From NCBI RefSeq assembly GCF_001613405.1, contig NZ_BDCH01000012.1, positions 558,001 to 622,000 of the forward strand: a DNA stretch of 64,000 nt, written 5' to 3'. The position numbers were made by a program, and so were the translations under genes. Position 1 is the first letter of the stretch, and each line of letters starts with the position of its first letter. The stretch comes from Nocardia crassostreae. Its GTDB lineage: Bacteria; Actinomycetota; Actinomycetes; Mycobacteriales; Mycobacteriaceae. Positions 18,213-24,922 of the stretch are shown piece after piece. The notes beneath the pieces are model-generated. The model was not told the DNA's origin. It worked only from the letters and a program-made list of their open reading frames with translations, and did no database searches.

Positions 18213-18247
18213 TGCGCAAGACCGCAAAACTGCTGGTCAAAAATAGG

Positions 18248-18276
18248 TTGTGCGCATTCGTATGACTCCCTAGGGT
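18248..18276 (+). promoter_or_regulatory. Promoter of the whiB7 transcript, probably WhiB7-autoregulated
   Basis: -35 TTGTGC (18248-18253), 17-bp spacer, -10 TAGGGT (18271-18276). An AT-rich block (CAAAAATA, 18238-18245) abuts the -35. WhiB7-dependent promoters are known to need an AT-rich element directly upstream of the -35, bound by the WhiB7 AT-hook. The start site would be near 18283, giving a leader of about 570 nt before whiB7. Confidence 0.7.
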
Positions 18277-18285
18277 GGTTGGCAT

Positions 18286-18308
18286 GCACCCGGGAGGGTT
18301 CCCGGTGC
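18286..18308 (+). promoter_or_regulatory. Hairpin at the 5' end of the whiB7 leader
   Basis: GCAC-C-CGGGA / TCCCG-GTGC with a GGGT loop gives 9 base pairs and one bulged C, starting only a few nt after the predicted transcription start. It may stabilise the 5' end; no T-tract follows. Confidence 0.5.
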
Positions 18309-18352
18309 GCATTTGACATAACGGCAAACGAGTACAGGAGGGAGGCAGACCC

Positions 18353-18715
18353 GTGTTGAACATTACGAGCACCGTATCGACGCACGCTATCCAGAGCGTT
18401 GTGGCGATGTCGCGCGCACTGTGCGATATGTCCGCCTCCCGGGGGATCCTCGCTTCGCAGCAGGGGATTCGTCTGTCCAGCGGTAGCGATCTGGGCGTTC
18501 AGGTCTTTGCAAGCAAAGTGCAAGCGCCCGAGCACAAGATCGTGATCAAGCAGGACGAGCCCATGGGGGCATGGCATCTGGCCGACGCATATCGCGCCGC
18601 CGGCGTCTCCGCAGCGGAATCCGGAACCAACCCGGCAGATCTGCTGACAGTCCGCCTCCGTAACACCCACCTAGCGACCGTGAACAGGAGTCGACACCGA
18701 AGTCGACTCAGGTAG
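18353..18715 (+). CDS. Upstream ORF in the whiB7 leader (120 codons), possible stalling sensor
   Basis: GTG 18353 follows an excellent ribosome site (AGGAGGGAGG, 18336-18345). The product has no family I recognise; it contains IVIKQDEPMGAWHLADAYRAAGVS. The last eleven residues (VNRSRHRSRLR) carry five arginines, all in the rare codons AGG or CGA, and codon use overall is less G+C-biased than in the neighbours (GTA, TTT, AAA, CTA occur). The stop is 20 nt before a terminator-like hairpin. whiB7/wblC genes of other actinobacteria have leader ORFs and attenuators that sense ribosome inhibition. Whether this longer ORF acts as a sensor, encodes a useful protein, or both is inference. It is co-transcribed with whiB7 if the promoter call is right. 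Confidence 0.6.
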   Translation: MLNITSTVSTHAIQSVVAMSRALCDMSASRGILASQQGIRLSSGSDLGVQVFASKVQAPEHKIVIKQDEPMGAWHLADAYRAAGVSAAESGTNPADLLTVRLRNTHLATVNRSRHRSRLR

Positions 18716-18735
18716 GGACCTACTCCCAGGACCTC

Positions 18736-18777
18736 TGGCCACGGATCGCCCGAAAGCGAAACCGTGGCCATATTTGT
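18736..18777 (+). terminator. Attenuator-like hairpin in the whiB7 leader
   Basis: TGGCCACGG (18736-18744) pairs perfectly with CCGTGGCCA (18762-18770). Inside, TCGC (18746-18749) pairs with GCGA (18756-18759) across a CCGAAA loop. TATTTGT follows. Position between the uORF stop and the whiB7 ribosome site is that of a transcription attenuator. An upstream self-complementary element, GTCGAC at 18690-18695 and 18702-18707, overlaps the arginine codons. Confidence 0.65.
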
Positions 18778-18795
18778 ATCGGCCTCCAGCCACCG

Positions 18796-18831
18796 GCAGC
18801 GGTTTCGCCAAACCGAAGTAACGACCGCTGC
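18796..18831 (+). promoter_or_regulatory. Second leader hairpin just before the whiB7 ribosome site
   Basis: GCAGCGGT (18796-18803) and ACCGCTGC (18824-18831) form an 8-bp stem. An alternative local stem pairs GGTTT (18801-18805) with AAACC (18810-18814). The two are mutually exclusive, and both end 10 or more nt before AGGAG (18841-18845). Confidence 0.45.
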
Positions 18832-18851
18832 ACGAGCTGAAGGAGACCGAC

Positions 18852-19166
18852 GTGTCCACCACGGTTACCCGTGACCGCGTGACATGCCGCACCACCGTGG
18901 CCCCCGCTACCCGCGTTCGCCGGGGAGTCACCATGACCCTGCCTTGCCGAGTCGGCAACCCCGACCTGTGGTTCGCAGAGTCCCCGGCCCAGCTGGAAGA
19001 GGCTAAGGCGCTGTGCGCCAGCTGCCCGATCCGGCAGGGCTGCCTGTCGGCCGCCATCGATCGTGGCGAGCCCTGGGGTGTTTGGGGCGGTGAGATCTTC
19101 GACCAGGGTGTCGTGATCGCCCGCAAGCGTCCCCGTGGTCGCCCGCGCAAGATCGCGGCGGCATGA
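18852..19166 (+). CDS. whiB7: WhiB7, Fe-S transcription factor for intrinsic antibiotic resistance
   Basis: 104 residues, GTG start, Shine-Dalgarno AGGAG 6 nt upstream. Four cysteines for a 4Fe-4S cluster at 32, 55, 58 and 64 (CRVGNPDLWF, CASCPIRQGC), the sigma-factor-interaction turn GEPWGVWGGE (72-81) and a C-terminal AT-hook RGRPRK (95-100). The AT-hook distinguishes WhiB7 from other Wbl proteins. WhiB7 binds sigma-A region 4 and activates drug-resistance genes and its own promoter. Located directly after uvrD2 as in mycobacteria, with a leader carrying a uORF and hairpins. A strong terminator at 19211 ends the unit. A CCCCCG-TAA-CGGGGG repeat (19170-19184) follows the stop codon. Confidence 0.96.
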   Translation: MSTTVTRDRVTCRTTVAPATRVRRGVTMTLPCRVGNPDLWFAESPAQLEEAKALCASCPIRQGCLSAAIDRGEPWGVWGGEIFDQGVVIARKRPRGRPRKIAAA

Positions 19167-19210
19167 GAACCCCCGTAACGGGGGGATATGAAAAGAAGTA
19201 CGAACCGGAA

Positions 19211-19240
19211 CAACCCGCTTGCCTGACGGCAAGCGGGTTG
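19211..19240. terminator. Bidirectional terminator between whiB7 and the ABC1 kinase gene
   Basis: 13-bp perfect stem (arms 19211-19223 and 19228-19240, core CCCGCTTGCC / GGCAAGCGGG) with loop TGAC and TTTGCG on the plus-strand side. It lies between converging genes. Confidence 0.85.
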
Positions 19241-19263
19241 TTTGCGTTATGGTGCGGTATGTT

Positions 19264-20613
19264 TCAGCTCGCGGTGCGGTATTCCTTGTAGCCGGGCACC
19301 CAGTCCTGCATGAGCTTCATGAACGGCAGTTCGGCATTGAGCTGGGCGCAGATGCCGATGGAGCCGCCCAGGACGCGGAAGATCATGACGTGCTCGGCCG
19401 GAAGCTGGAGCGCCCGAGCGGTTTTCATCATGTCCTGATTGGTGATGTCGGTGGCCTTGCCCGCCACGCGCTGCATCCACTTACGGGTGAAGTGGAAGGT
19501 CTCGGTGCGGATCGGATCGGTGAAGGGCCGCAGGTAGTCCTCGATCTCCTTGTGGCTCACCGCCTTACCGGGAATGACCCAGCCGTTGTCGTACATGAGC
19601 TTGGTCAGCTCGTCGTAGCGCTCCTCGACGCCGAGGGCCACCATCTGGCCGAGAATGGGTGGGAAACCATTCGGCAGTGGGGCGCAGGCGCCGTAGTCGA
19701 TGACGGCGAGGCGGCCGTCCTCCAGATACATGAAGTTGCCCGGATGCGGATCGGCGTGCAACAGACCCGCGATGGCCGGTGAGCTGAAATGGAATTCGCC
19801 CATCAGCGCGGCCACCGCATTGCGTAGCTCGAAGGTGCCCTCCGGATCCTCCATACCGCGCTGGATGATCTTCGAGACCGGGGTGGCCTTGTCCAGCCAT
19901 TCGGTCACGATGACCTTGGGCGCGCTGGCAACGACTTTCGGCACCAGGAAGCGCGGATGCCCGTCGAAGGCCTTGGCGAACTGACGCTGATGCCCGCCCT
20001 CGATGCGGTAGTCGAGCTCCTCCTCGGTGCGCTCGCTGATCTCGGCCAGAATCGGTTTGACGTCCGCGCTGGGAATCAGGGCGCCGATCATGCTCGCCAT
20101 GCGATTGAGCGTCTTGAGATCGGCGCGCAGCGCCTCGTCCGCGCCCGGGTACTGCACCTTCACCGCGACAATGCGGCCGTCGGACCATTCCGCCTTGTGC
20201 ACCTGCCCGATACTGGCCGAGGCGGTGGGCTCGTCGTCGAAATGCCGGAACCGTTGCCGGCAGCCGGTTCCCAGCTGCTGGTCGAGCTGGCGATGCACGG
20301 AGGCGGCGGGCATGGGCGGGGCCGCGGCCTGCAGTTTGGTCAGGGCCTCGCGGTAGTGCTCGCCGAACTCCTCGGGGACCGCCGCCTCCATGACCGACAG
20401 GGCCTGCCCGAACTTCATGGCGCCGCCCTTGAGCTCACCGAGGACCGCGAACAGTTGTTCCGCGGCCTTCTGATTGAGCTCCGCATTGATTTCCTGTTTG
20501 TCGCCCCCGGCAAGTTTGCGGCCGAACCCGACGGCCGCCCGCCCTGCGATGCCGAGTGGAATCTTGGCCAACTTGGCATTGCGGGAGGAGCGCTTGCTCA
20601 CAATCTCTGACAC
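19264..20613 (-). CDS. ABC1/UbiB-family atypical kinase (AarF-like)
   Basis: 449 residues from GTG 20613 (VSEIVSKRSSRNAKL), chosen because it lines up with the start of the M. tuberculosis homologue Rv3197; the frame is open to 20697. Family motifs: the KxGQ helix KGGAMKFGQALSVMEA, the A-rich nucleotide loop ASASIGQVHKAEW in place of a P-loop, VKVQYPGADEALRADL, the catalytic segment LLHADPHPGNFMY and the DFG-equivalent VIDYGACAP. ABC1 proteins are ATPases or atypical kinases linked to isoprenoid-quinone metabolism. In mycobacteria the homologue beside whiB7 has been linked to macrolide tolerance. It converges on whiB7. Confidence 0.9.
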   Translation of the reverse strand: MSEIVSKRSSRNAKLAKIPLGIAGRAAVGFGRKLAGGDKQEINAELNQKAAEQLFAVLGELKGGAMKFGQALSVMEAAVPEEFGEHYREALTKLQAAAPPMPAASVHRQLDQQLGTGCRQRFRHFDDEPTASASIGQVHKAEWSDGRIVAVKVQYPGADEALRADLKTLNRMASMIGALIPSADVKPILAEISERTEEELDYRIEGGHQRQFAKAFDGHPRFLVPKVVASAPKVIVTEWLDKATPVSKIIQRGMEDPEGTFELRNAVAALMGEFHFSSPAIAGLLHADPHPGNFMYLEDGRLAVIDYGACAPLPNGFPPILGQMVALGVEERYDELTKLMYDNGWVIPGKAVSHKEIEDYLRPFTDPIRTETFHFTRKWMQRVAGKATDITNQDMMKTARALQLPAEHVMIFRVLGGSIGICAQLNAELPFMKLMQDWVPGYKEYRTAS

Positions 20614-20713
20614 GTTCCCATCATGCCGATGTCCCAGACGGTGCGGTAGGGGAATCGGGTGTTCTACCGGGTCAGGAGTGTGAGTGGGATCGGTCACAGT
20701 GGCCGGGTTCCGG

Positions 20714-21511
20714 CTATCTTCCGGCGCAATCGCAGCGCGGGTGCGGCATCCAGGGGCGGCGCTCGAGCTGGTGTGAATCGAGATTCAGCTCCAAGGTCGC
20801 GTTCAGGGTGGCGGGCGGTAGCGCGGCGCGGCCGTGGGCAATGCGCTCGATTTCGGTGAGCGCCAAGGCCGCAACGGTCGCGATGGCGGCGGGGGAGGCG
20901 TGGCCGACGCGGTCCAGCAGTTGCACGCTCAACTGTGGCCACGCCGGATCCCGATCGCAGCGGTGCAGATCGGCGCAGCGCAGGCAGCTGGTTTCGCCGG
21001 GCAGCACCAGCGGGCCGATGAGGCCGCGGCCGTCGCGCAGCCGGACCGATAGATGGGGGCGACGATCGCGCACGAGTTCGGCGACGAGGACCGGATCGGG
21101 CACCAGGGTATCGGCGAGGACGGTGAGCTCGGCCTGGGAACGGGTGGGGCGCAGCCCGATTCGGCGCAGGCCCGCGCCGAGCGCATCCGCGAGCGGACCG
21201 CGGCCGTGCACGCGCACCGTGCGCAGCAGCGGGTCCGGATCCGCGCTCGCCAGCAGGCCGGTGGCCGCCAGCTCGTCGAGCAGGTCGCCCGCCATATCGG
21301 CGCCGAAACCCAATTTCCGGGCCTGCCACAGGATTTGCGGGCGGGTCCGGCTACCGTCCAGCAGGCGCAGGAAGGCGGAGACCGGACCGGGTGCGGTGAG
21401 GATCCGCGCGTGCCCGGAGTTCCAGCCGAGCTGGACCGTGCCATCGGGGCGCAGCAGCACCGTGATTCGCGGATCGAGCAGCGGGCCGCGCGTGGACGCG
21501 AGTGTGGTCAT
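20714..21511 (-). CDS. TOMM precursor leader-binding / cyclodehydratase-like protein, stand-alone
   Basis: 265 residues. N-terminal winged-helix-like RRE region (about 1-90: PRITVLLRPDGTVQLGW, FLRLLDGSRTRPQIL, LLDELAATGLL), then a degenerate ThiF/E1-like domain (VRVHGRGPLADALGAGLRRIG, about 98-118). Zinc-type cysteines occur in SCLRCADLHRCDRD (about 180-193) and PRCDCAG at the end. This is the architecture of the leader-binding partner in thiazole/oxazole-modified microcin biosynthesis, but no YcaO enzyme or precursor peptide is visible in the window. The same orphan gene lies at this position in mycobacteria (Rv3196). It is divergent from nothing: its neighbours on both sides run the same way, 202 bp from the Zn-protease stop... 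separated by a terminator. Confidence 0.7.
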   Translation of the reverse strand: MTTLASTRGPLLDPRITVLLRPDGTVQLGWNSGHARILTAPGPVSAFLRLLDGSRTRPQILWQARKLGFGADMAGDLLDELAATGLLASADPDPLLRTVRVHGRGPLADALGAGLRRIGLRPTRSQAELTVLADTLVPDPVLVAELVRDRRPHLSVRLRDGRGLIGPLVLPGETSCLRCADLHRCDRDPAWPQLSVQLLDRVGHASPAAIATVAALALTEIERIAHGRAALPPATLNATLELNLDSHQLERRPWMPHPRCDCAGR

Positions 21512-21541
21512 TACCGCAGTATGCGTGCTCCCGACAATGCG

Positions 21542-21583
21542 AAAACCCGCGAAAACGCTGACTGATCAGCGCTTTCGCGGGTT
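21542..21583 (-). terminator. Terminator of the Zn-protease gene
   Basis: Arms AACCCGCGAAA / TTTCGCGGGTT (11 bp) plus inner CGCTGA / TCAGCG (6 bp) around loop CTGA. On the minus strand it is followed by a short T-run (GGGTTTTCGC), fitting leftward transcription from 21643. Confidence 0.8.
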
Positions 21584-21642
21584 GTCCACAAGCCGCACAG
21601 CGGGCTTGCCCGCAGCTCTGCTCGGAGGGTTCGCCCGAGGTC

Positions 21643-23037
21643 TTACGCGGAGGGCTTGTCCTCGTCGTCGCCCGGTTCCTCGGCCTTCTCCTTCTCCAGC
21701 CGCTCGCGCTCCACGGTCTCGGCGAGCTGCGCCAGCGGATCGTCGAAGGAGCTCGCGCCGCCGCCCAGCACCCCGTCGATGAAACCGGCGGGCGAATCCA
21801 GATCGGAGGAATCGGGCAGCAGATCCGGGTGCGCCCAGACGCCGTCGCGCTGCTCCGCCCCGGCGTCGGTGGTGAGTCGCCGCCACAGTGCCGCGGCCTC
21901 GCGCACCTTGCGCGGCCGCAGTTCCAGGCCGACCAGGGTGGCGAAGGTCTGCTCGGCCGGACCGCCGGTGGCGCGGCGGCGGCGCAGCGTCTCGGCCAGC
22001 GCGCCCGCACCGGGCAGCCGGTCGCCGACGGCGTCGGCCACCACGGTCTCCACCCAGCCCTCGATCAGGGCCAGCAGTGTCTCCAGGCGCTCCAGCGCGG
22101 CCTTCTGCTCCGGTGTGGTCTGCGGTTCGAAAGTGCCCTGGGAGAGCAGCTCTTCCAGCTTGGACGGATCCGCCAGCGCCATCGGGTCCAGGCCCTGGGC
22201 GGCCTGTTCGATGGCGGAGAAGTCCATCTTGATACCGCGCGCGTAATCCTCCACCGCGCCCAGCATCTGCGGCCGCAGCCACGGCACATGCGCGAACAGC
22301 CGCTGATGCGCGGCCTCGCGGGCGGCCAGGAAGACCATGATCTCGCTCTCGGGCTGCTCCAGGCCCTCGCTGAATTCGGAGATGGCCGTGGGCAAGAGCG
22401 CCGCGGTACCGGCCGGACCCAGCGGGAGACCGATATCGGTGGAGGTCAGCACCTCCTTGGCGAGCTGGCCCAGCGCCTGGCCCAGCTGCGAACCGAAGGC
22501 GAGCCCGCCCATCTGGCTCAGCATGCCCATCATCGGGGCCGCGAACTCCTTGGCCTCCTCGGGCAGGGTGGCGGTCCACATGCCCGAAACCTGCTGCGCC
22601 ACCGGATCGCAGAGCCGCTTCCAGGTGGGCAGCGTCTCCTCGATCCAGTTATTGGCGGTCCAGGCCACGGTCTTGGTCGCACCGGCCGGGAAGGTGGTGG
22701 CGGCGTCCAGCCAGAGTTCGGCCAGGTGCGCGGCATCGGTGACGGCGCGCTGCGCGCCCTGGCTCACCGGCGTGACGCTGGCGCCGAGCTGCTGGCGGGC
22801 CAGTCGCTTGGCAATGTCGTAATTGACCGGACCGGCGGATGCGCCCGGCTGGCTCATGCTGGTGAACATCTGACCCAGCTGGGTCAGCATCTGACCCAGC
22901 TGCGAGGGATCGAATCCGCCACCGCCCGGACCACCCAGCCCGAACGGGTTGTTCGCACCGGAACCGCTGGACTGATCGCCGGGCTTGCGCTCCGGATCGT
23001 CGTCGCGATTCGAGAATCCGAACGGAAAGTCACTCAT
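21643..23037 (-). CDS. Zinc-dependent metalloprotease-like protein (DUF2342 / TIGR03624 family)
   Basis: 464 residues from ATG 23037 (MSDFPFGFSNRDDD); the frame runs on to 23316 but the leaderless promoter supports 23037. A Gly/Pro-rich N-terminus (FGLGGPGGGGFDP) precedes a largely helical body. The family's putative active helix is FLAAREAAHQRLFAHVPWL (about 235-253), with further conserved acidic and histidine residues. The C-terminus is acidic (EEPGDDEDKPSA). The family is annotated as a zinc-dependent hydrolase of unknown substrate and found across actinobacteria; the M. tuberculosis counterpart is Rv3195. It is divergent from the Lon-like protease across only 85 bp. Confidence 0.85.
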   Translation of the reverse strand: MSDFPFGFSNRDDDPERKPGDQSSGSGANNPFGLGGPGGGGFDPSQLGQMLTQLGQMFTSMSQPGASAGPVNYDIAKRLARQQLGASVTPVSQGAQRAVTDAAHLAELWLDAATTFPAGATKTVAWTANNWIEETLPTWKRLCDPVAQQVSGMWTATLPEEAKEFAAPMMGMLSQMGGLAFGSQLGQALGQLAKEVLTSTDIGLPLGPAGTAALLPTAISEFSEGLEQPESEIMVFLAAREAAHQRLFAHVPWLRPQMLGAVEDYARGIKMDFSAIEQAAQGLDPMALADPSKLEELLSQGTFEPQTTPEQKAALERLETLLALIEGWVETVVADAVGDRLPGAGALAETLRRRRATGGPAEQTFATLVGLELRPRKVREAAALWRRLTTDAGAEQRDGVWAHPDLLPDSSDLDSPAGFIDGVLGGGASSFDDPLAQLAETVERERLEKEKAEEPGDDEDKPSA

Positions 23038-23054
23038 GTCATCTACGGTACTGG
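23038..23054 (-). promoter_or_regulatory. Leaderless -10 element for the Zn-protease gene
   Basis: On the minus strand CCAGTACCGT is followed by AGATGAC and then ATG: the -10 TACCGT lies 7 nt before the start codon, so the mRNA would begin at or near ATG 23037. Confidence 0.6.
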
Positions 23055-23105
23055 AGCCGCGCACCCAGCCCACCGGCGAGCGGAGCGCGGCAATCACGCA
23101 CATCA

Positions 23106-23122
23106 CCAGTACCCTTGCTGCC
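23106..23122 (+). promoter_or_regulatory. Leaderless -10 element for the Lon-like protease gene
   Basis: CCAGTACCCT is followed by TGCTGCC and then GTG 23123: -10 TACCCT with the same 7-nt spacing as its divergent partner. The two sites share CCAGTACC in inverted orientation. Confidence 0.6.
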
Positions 23123-24148
23123 GTGACTCGCCGCATATTCACCCTGCTCGCCGCGCTGATCCCGATTCTGGTGCTCGGTCTCGTGGGCAGTGTCGTGACC
23201 GTTCCGTTCGTGGCGCTCGGACCTGGGCCGACCTTCAATACGCTGGGCGAAGTCAATGGAAAACAGGTGGTCGAGGTGCGGGATGTGCCGGTCGATCCGA
23301 CCTCCGGCAATCTCAATATGACGACGGTCTCCGTTCGCGATCAGCTGAATATTTTCGAGGCATTGGGCTTGTGGCTGGACGGTGAGAACGGCCTCGTCCC
23401 GCGCGCCGAGGTGTATCCGCCCGGGGTTTCGCGTGACGAGATCGACAAATCCAATCAGCAGGAGTTCAAGGATTCCGAAGACAATGCGGAATTGGCGGCG
23501 CTGCATTATCTGAAGATGCCGACGGTGGTGCGCCTGCGCGCGGTCACCGAGGACGGTCCGGCCAAGGATGTGCTGCGGCAAGGCGACGAGCTCATCACCG
23601 TGGACGGCAAGCCCGTCACGACCACCAAGGATGTGGTGACGGCGGTGTCCTCGGCCAAACCGGGGGCCACGATTCCGGTGACGTTCCGCCGTGACGGCGT
23701 GGAACAGACCGCGGAGATCACCCTCGGCGCCCGCCCGGACGACGCCGAGAAGGGCTATCTGGGCATCACCCCGGGCGAATTTGCGGTGGGGCCGATTCAG
23801 GTCGACTTCAACCTGGCCGAAATCGGCGGTCCCTCGGCCGGACTCATGTTCACCCTGGCGCTGATCGACAAGCTGAGCCCCGGTGAACTGAGCGGCGGCA
23901 AGTTCGTGGCGGGCACCGGAACCATCGATCCCGACGGCAAGGTCGGCCCGATCGGCGGCATCCAGTACAAGATGATCGCCGCGCGCGAGGCGGGCGCCCA
24001 GACCTTCCTGATCCCGGCCGCCAACTGCAACGAGGCCAAGGCGCGCACCCCCGACGGCCTGCGCCTGGTGAAGGTCGAGAACCTCACCGGCGCAGTCGAA
24101 GCCCTGGACAACATCAATGCCGGTGAGGACGCGCCGTGCTGCGGTTAG
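23123..24148 (+). CDS. Membrane-anchored Lon-like serine protease with PDZ domain
   Basis: 341 residues from GTG 23123 (VTRRIFTLLAALIP), aligned with the start of M. tuberculosis Rv3194c; ATG 23036 would overlap the divergent gene. Single N-terminal membrane anchor (about 5-30), conserved VALGPGPTFNTLGE, a PDZ domain (about 140-235: VLRQGDELITVDGKPV, GYLGITP), then a Lon-type protease domain with the serine in GGPSAGLMF (about 255) and the lysine of the Ser-Lys dyad in IGGIQYKMIAA (about 298). No ATPase. It likely degrades or processes envelope-associated substrates on the outer face of the membrane. The 3' end overlaps the convergent PPA1309-type gene by 4 bp. Confidence 0.9.
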   Translation: MTRRIFTLLAALIPILVLGLVGSVVTVPFVALGPGPTFNTLGEVNGKQVVEVRDVPVDPTSGNLNMTTVSVRDQLNIFEALGLWLDGENGLVPRAEVYPPGVSRDEIDKSNQQEFKDSEDNAELAALHYLKMPTVVRLRAVTEDGPAKDVLRQGDELITVDGKPVTTTKDVVTAVSSAKPGATIPVTFRRDGVEQTAEITLGARPDDAEKGYLGITPGEFAVGPIQVDFNLAEIGGPSAGLMFTLALIDKLSPGELSGGKFVAGTGTIDPDGKVGPIGGIQYKMIAAREAGAQTFLIPAANCNEAKARTPDGLRLVKVENLTGAVEALDNINAGEDAPCCG

Positions 24149-24753
24149 AACTCGTCCGGATCGTTTTCCAGGGTGTGGCGCAGCGCCTCGACCAGATTGG
24201 GCGCGAGGTTCGGGGCGGTGCGCAGTTCCAGATCACCCCAGGGATCTTCCTCGTCCTCGGAGGGCCGAACCTGTAGCAGCGACAGCGAGGTGCCGTCGCG
24301 CAGCACGCCGACGAACAGCCGGGCATCGCGCCGCCCCGGATGAGTGACCGCGGCGCGGCGAGCGGCGCGATCGGCGGCCTCGCGATCGGCGAGCAAGGGC
24401 GCGATGGCATCGTCGAGGGCCGACTCGGCGGCGGGCGGCAGCACCACGATCTGCTGCACCAGCACGCAGCCCTCCACCGACGGCGGCCAACTGGTGGTAG
24501 CCAGGAATTCGTCGAGCGCCCTGGCATCGGCCTCACCGGCGATGTCCTCCGGGAACGGCTCCTGCGCAATGGGAGTCAGCGCGTCCCCGGCATCCACCTG
24601 ATCCAGCAGCGACGGCTCCGCCGCGACCAGATCCGCGGTCGGGACCAGCGCGAACATCTGTGGCGGGCGATTCCAGCCCTCACCGTCGACATACTCCGCG
24701 ACTTCGCGAATACAGCGATACAGGGCGGACGCGGCCCACTGCTCAGGGTTCAC
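24145..24753 (-). CDS. PPA1309-family conserved actinobacterial protein
   Basis: 202 residues, GTG start. Soluble, acidic protein with conserved features of the PPA1309 family: QWAASALYRCIREVAEYVDG at the N-terminus, PPQMFALVPTADLVAAEP, SWPPSVEGCVLVQQIVVLPP and an end of APNLVEALRHTLENDPDEF. Function unknown. It commonly sits beside the Lon-like protease and UPF0182 genes in actinobacteria. Here it lies between them on the opposite strand, divergent from UPF0182 with 169 bp between. No catalytic motif or membrane segment is visible. Confidence 0.8.
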   Translation of the reverse strand: MNPEQWAASALYRCIREVAEYVDGEGWNRPPQMFALVPTADLVAAEPSLLDQVDAGDALTPIAQEPFPEDIAGEADARALDEFLATTSWPPSVEGCVLVQQIVVLPPAAESALDDAIAPLLADREAADRAARRAAVTHPGRRDARLFVGVLRDGTSLSLLQVRPSEDEEDPWGDLELRTAPNLAPNLVEALRHTLENDPDEF

Positions 24754-24922
24754 CGCTCAATCCTCGCACCGCCGCCGCGAGCAACCGATCGCGGGTGTTG
24801 GGCCCGACTCCGGGCGTTTTACGTAGAGTGGGGCGCGAACGGTCCAATGGGACCAACTCATCATCGGACTGCGGCGCGCCGGTCACTCCGGCAGCGCCGC
24901 CGGACCCTGGGAGAGTGGCATT

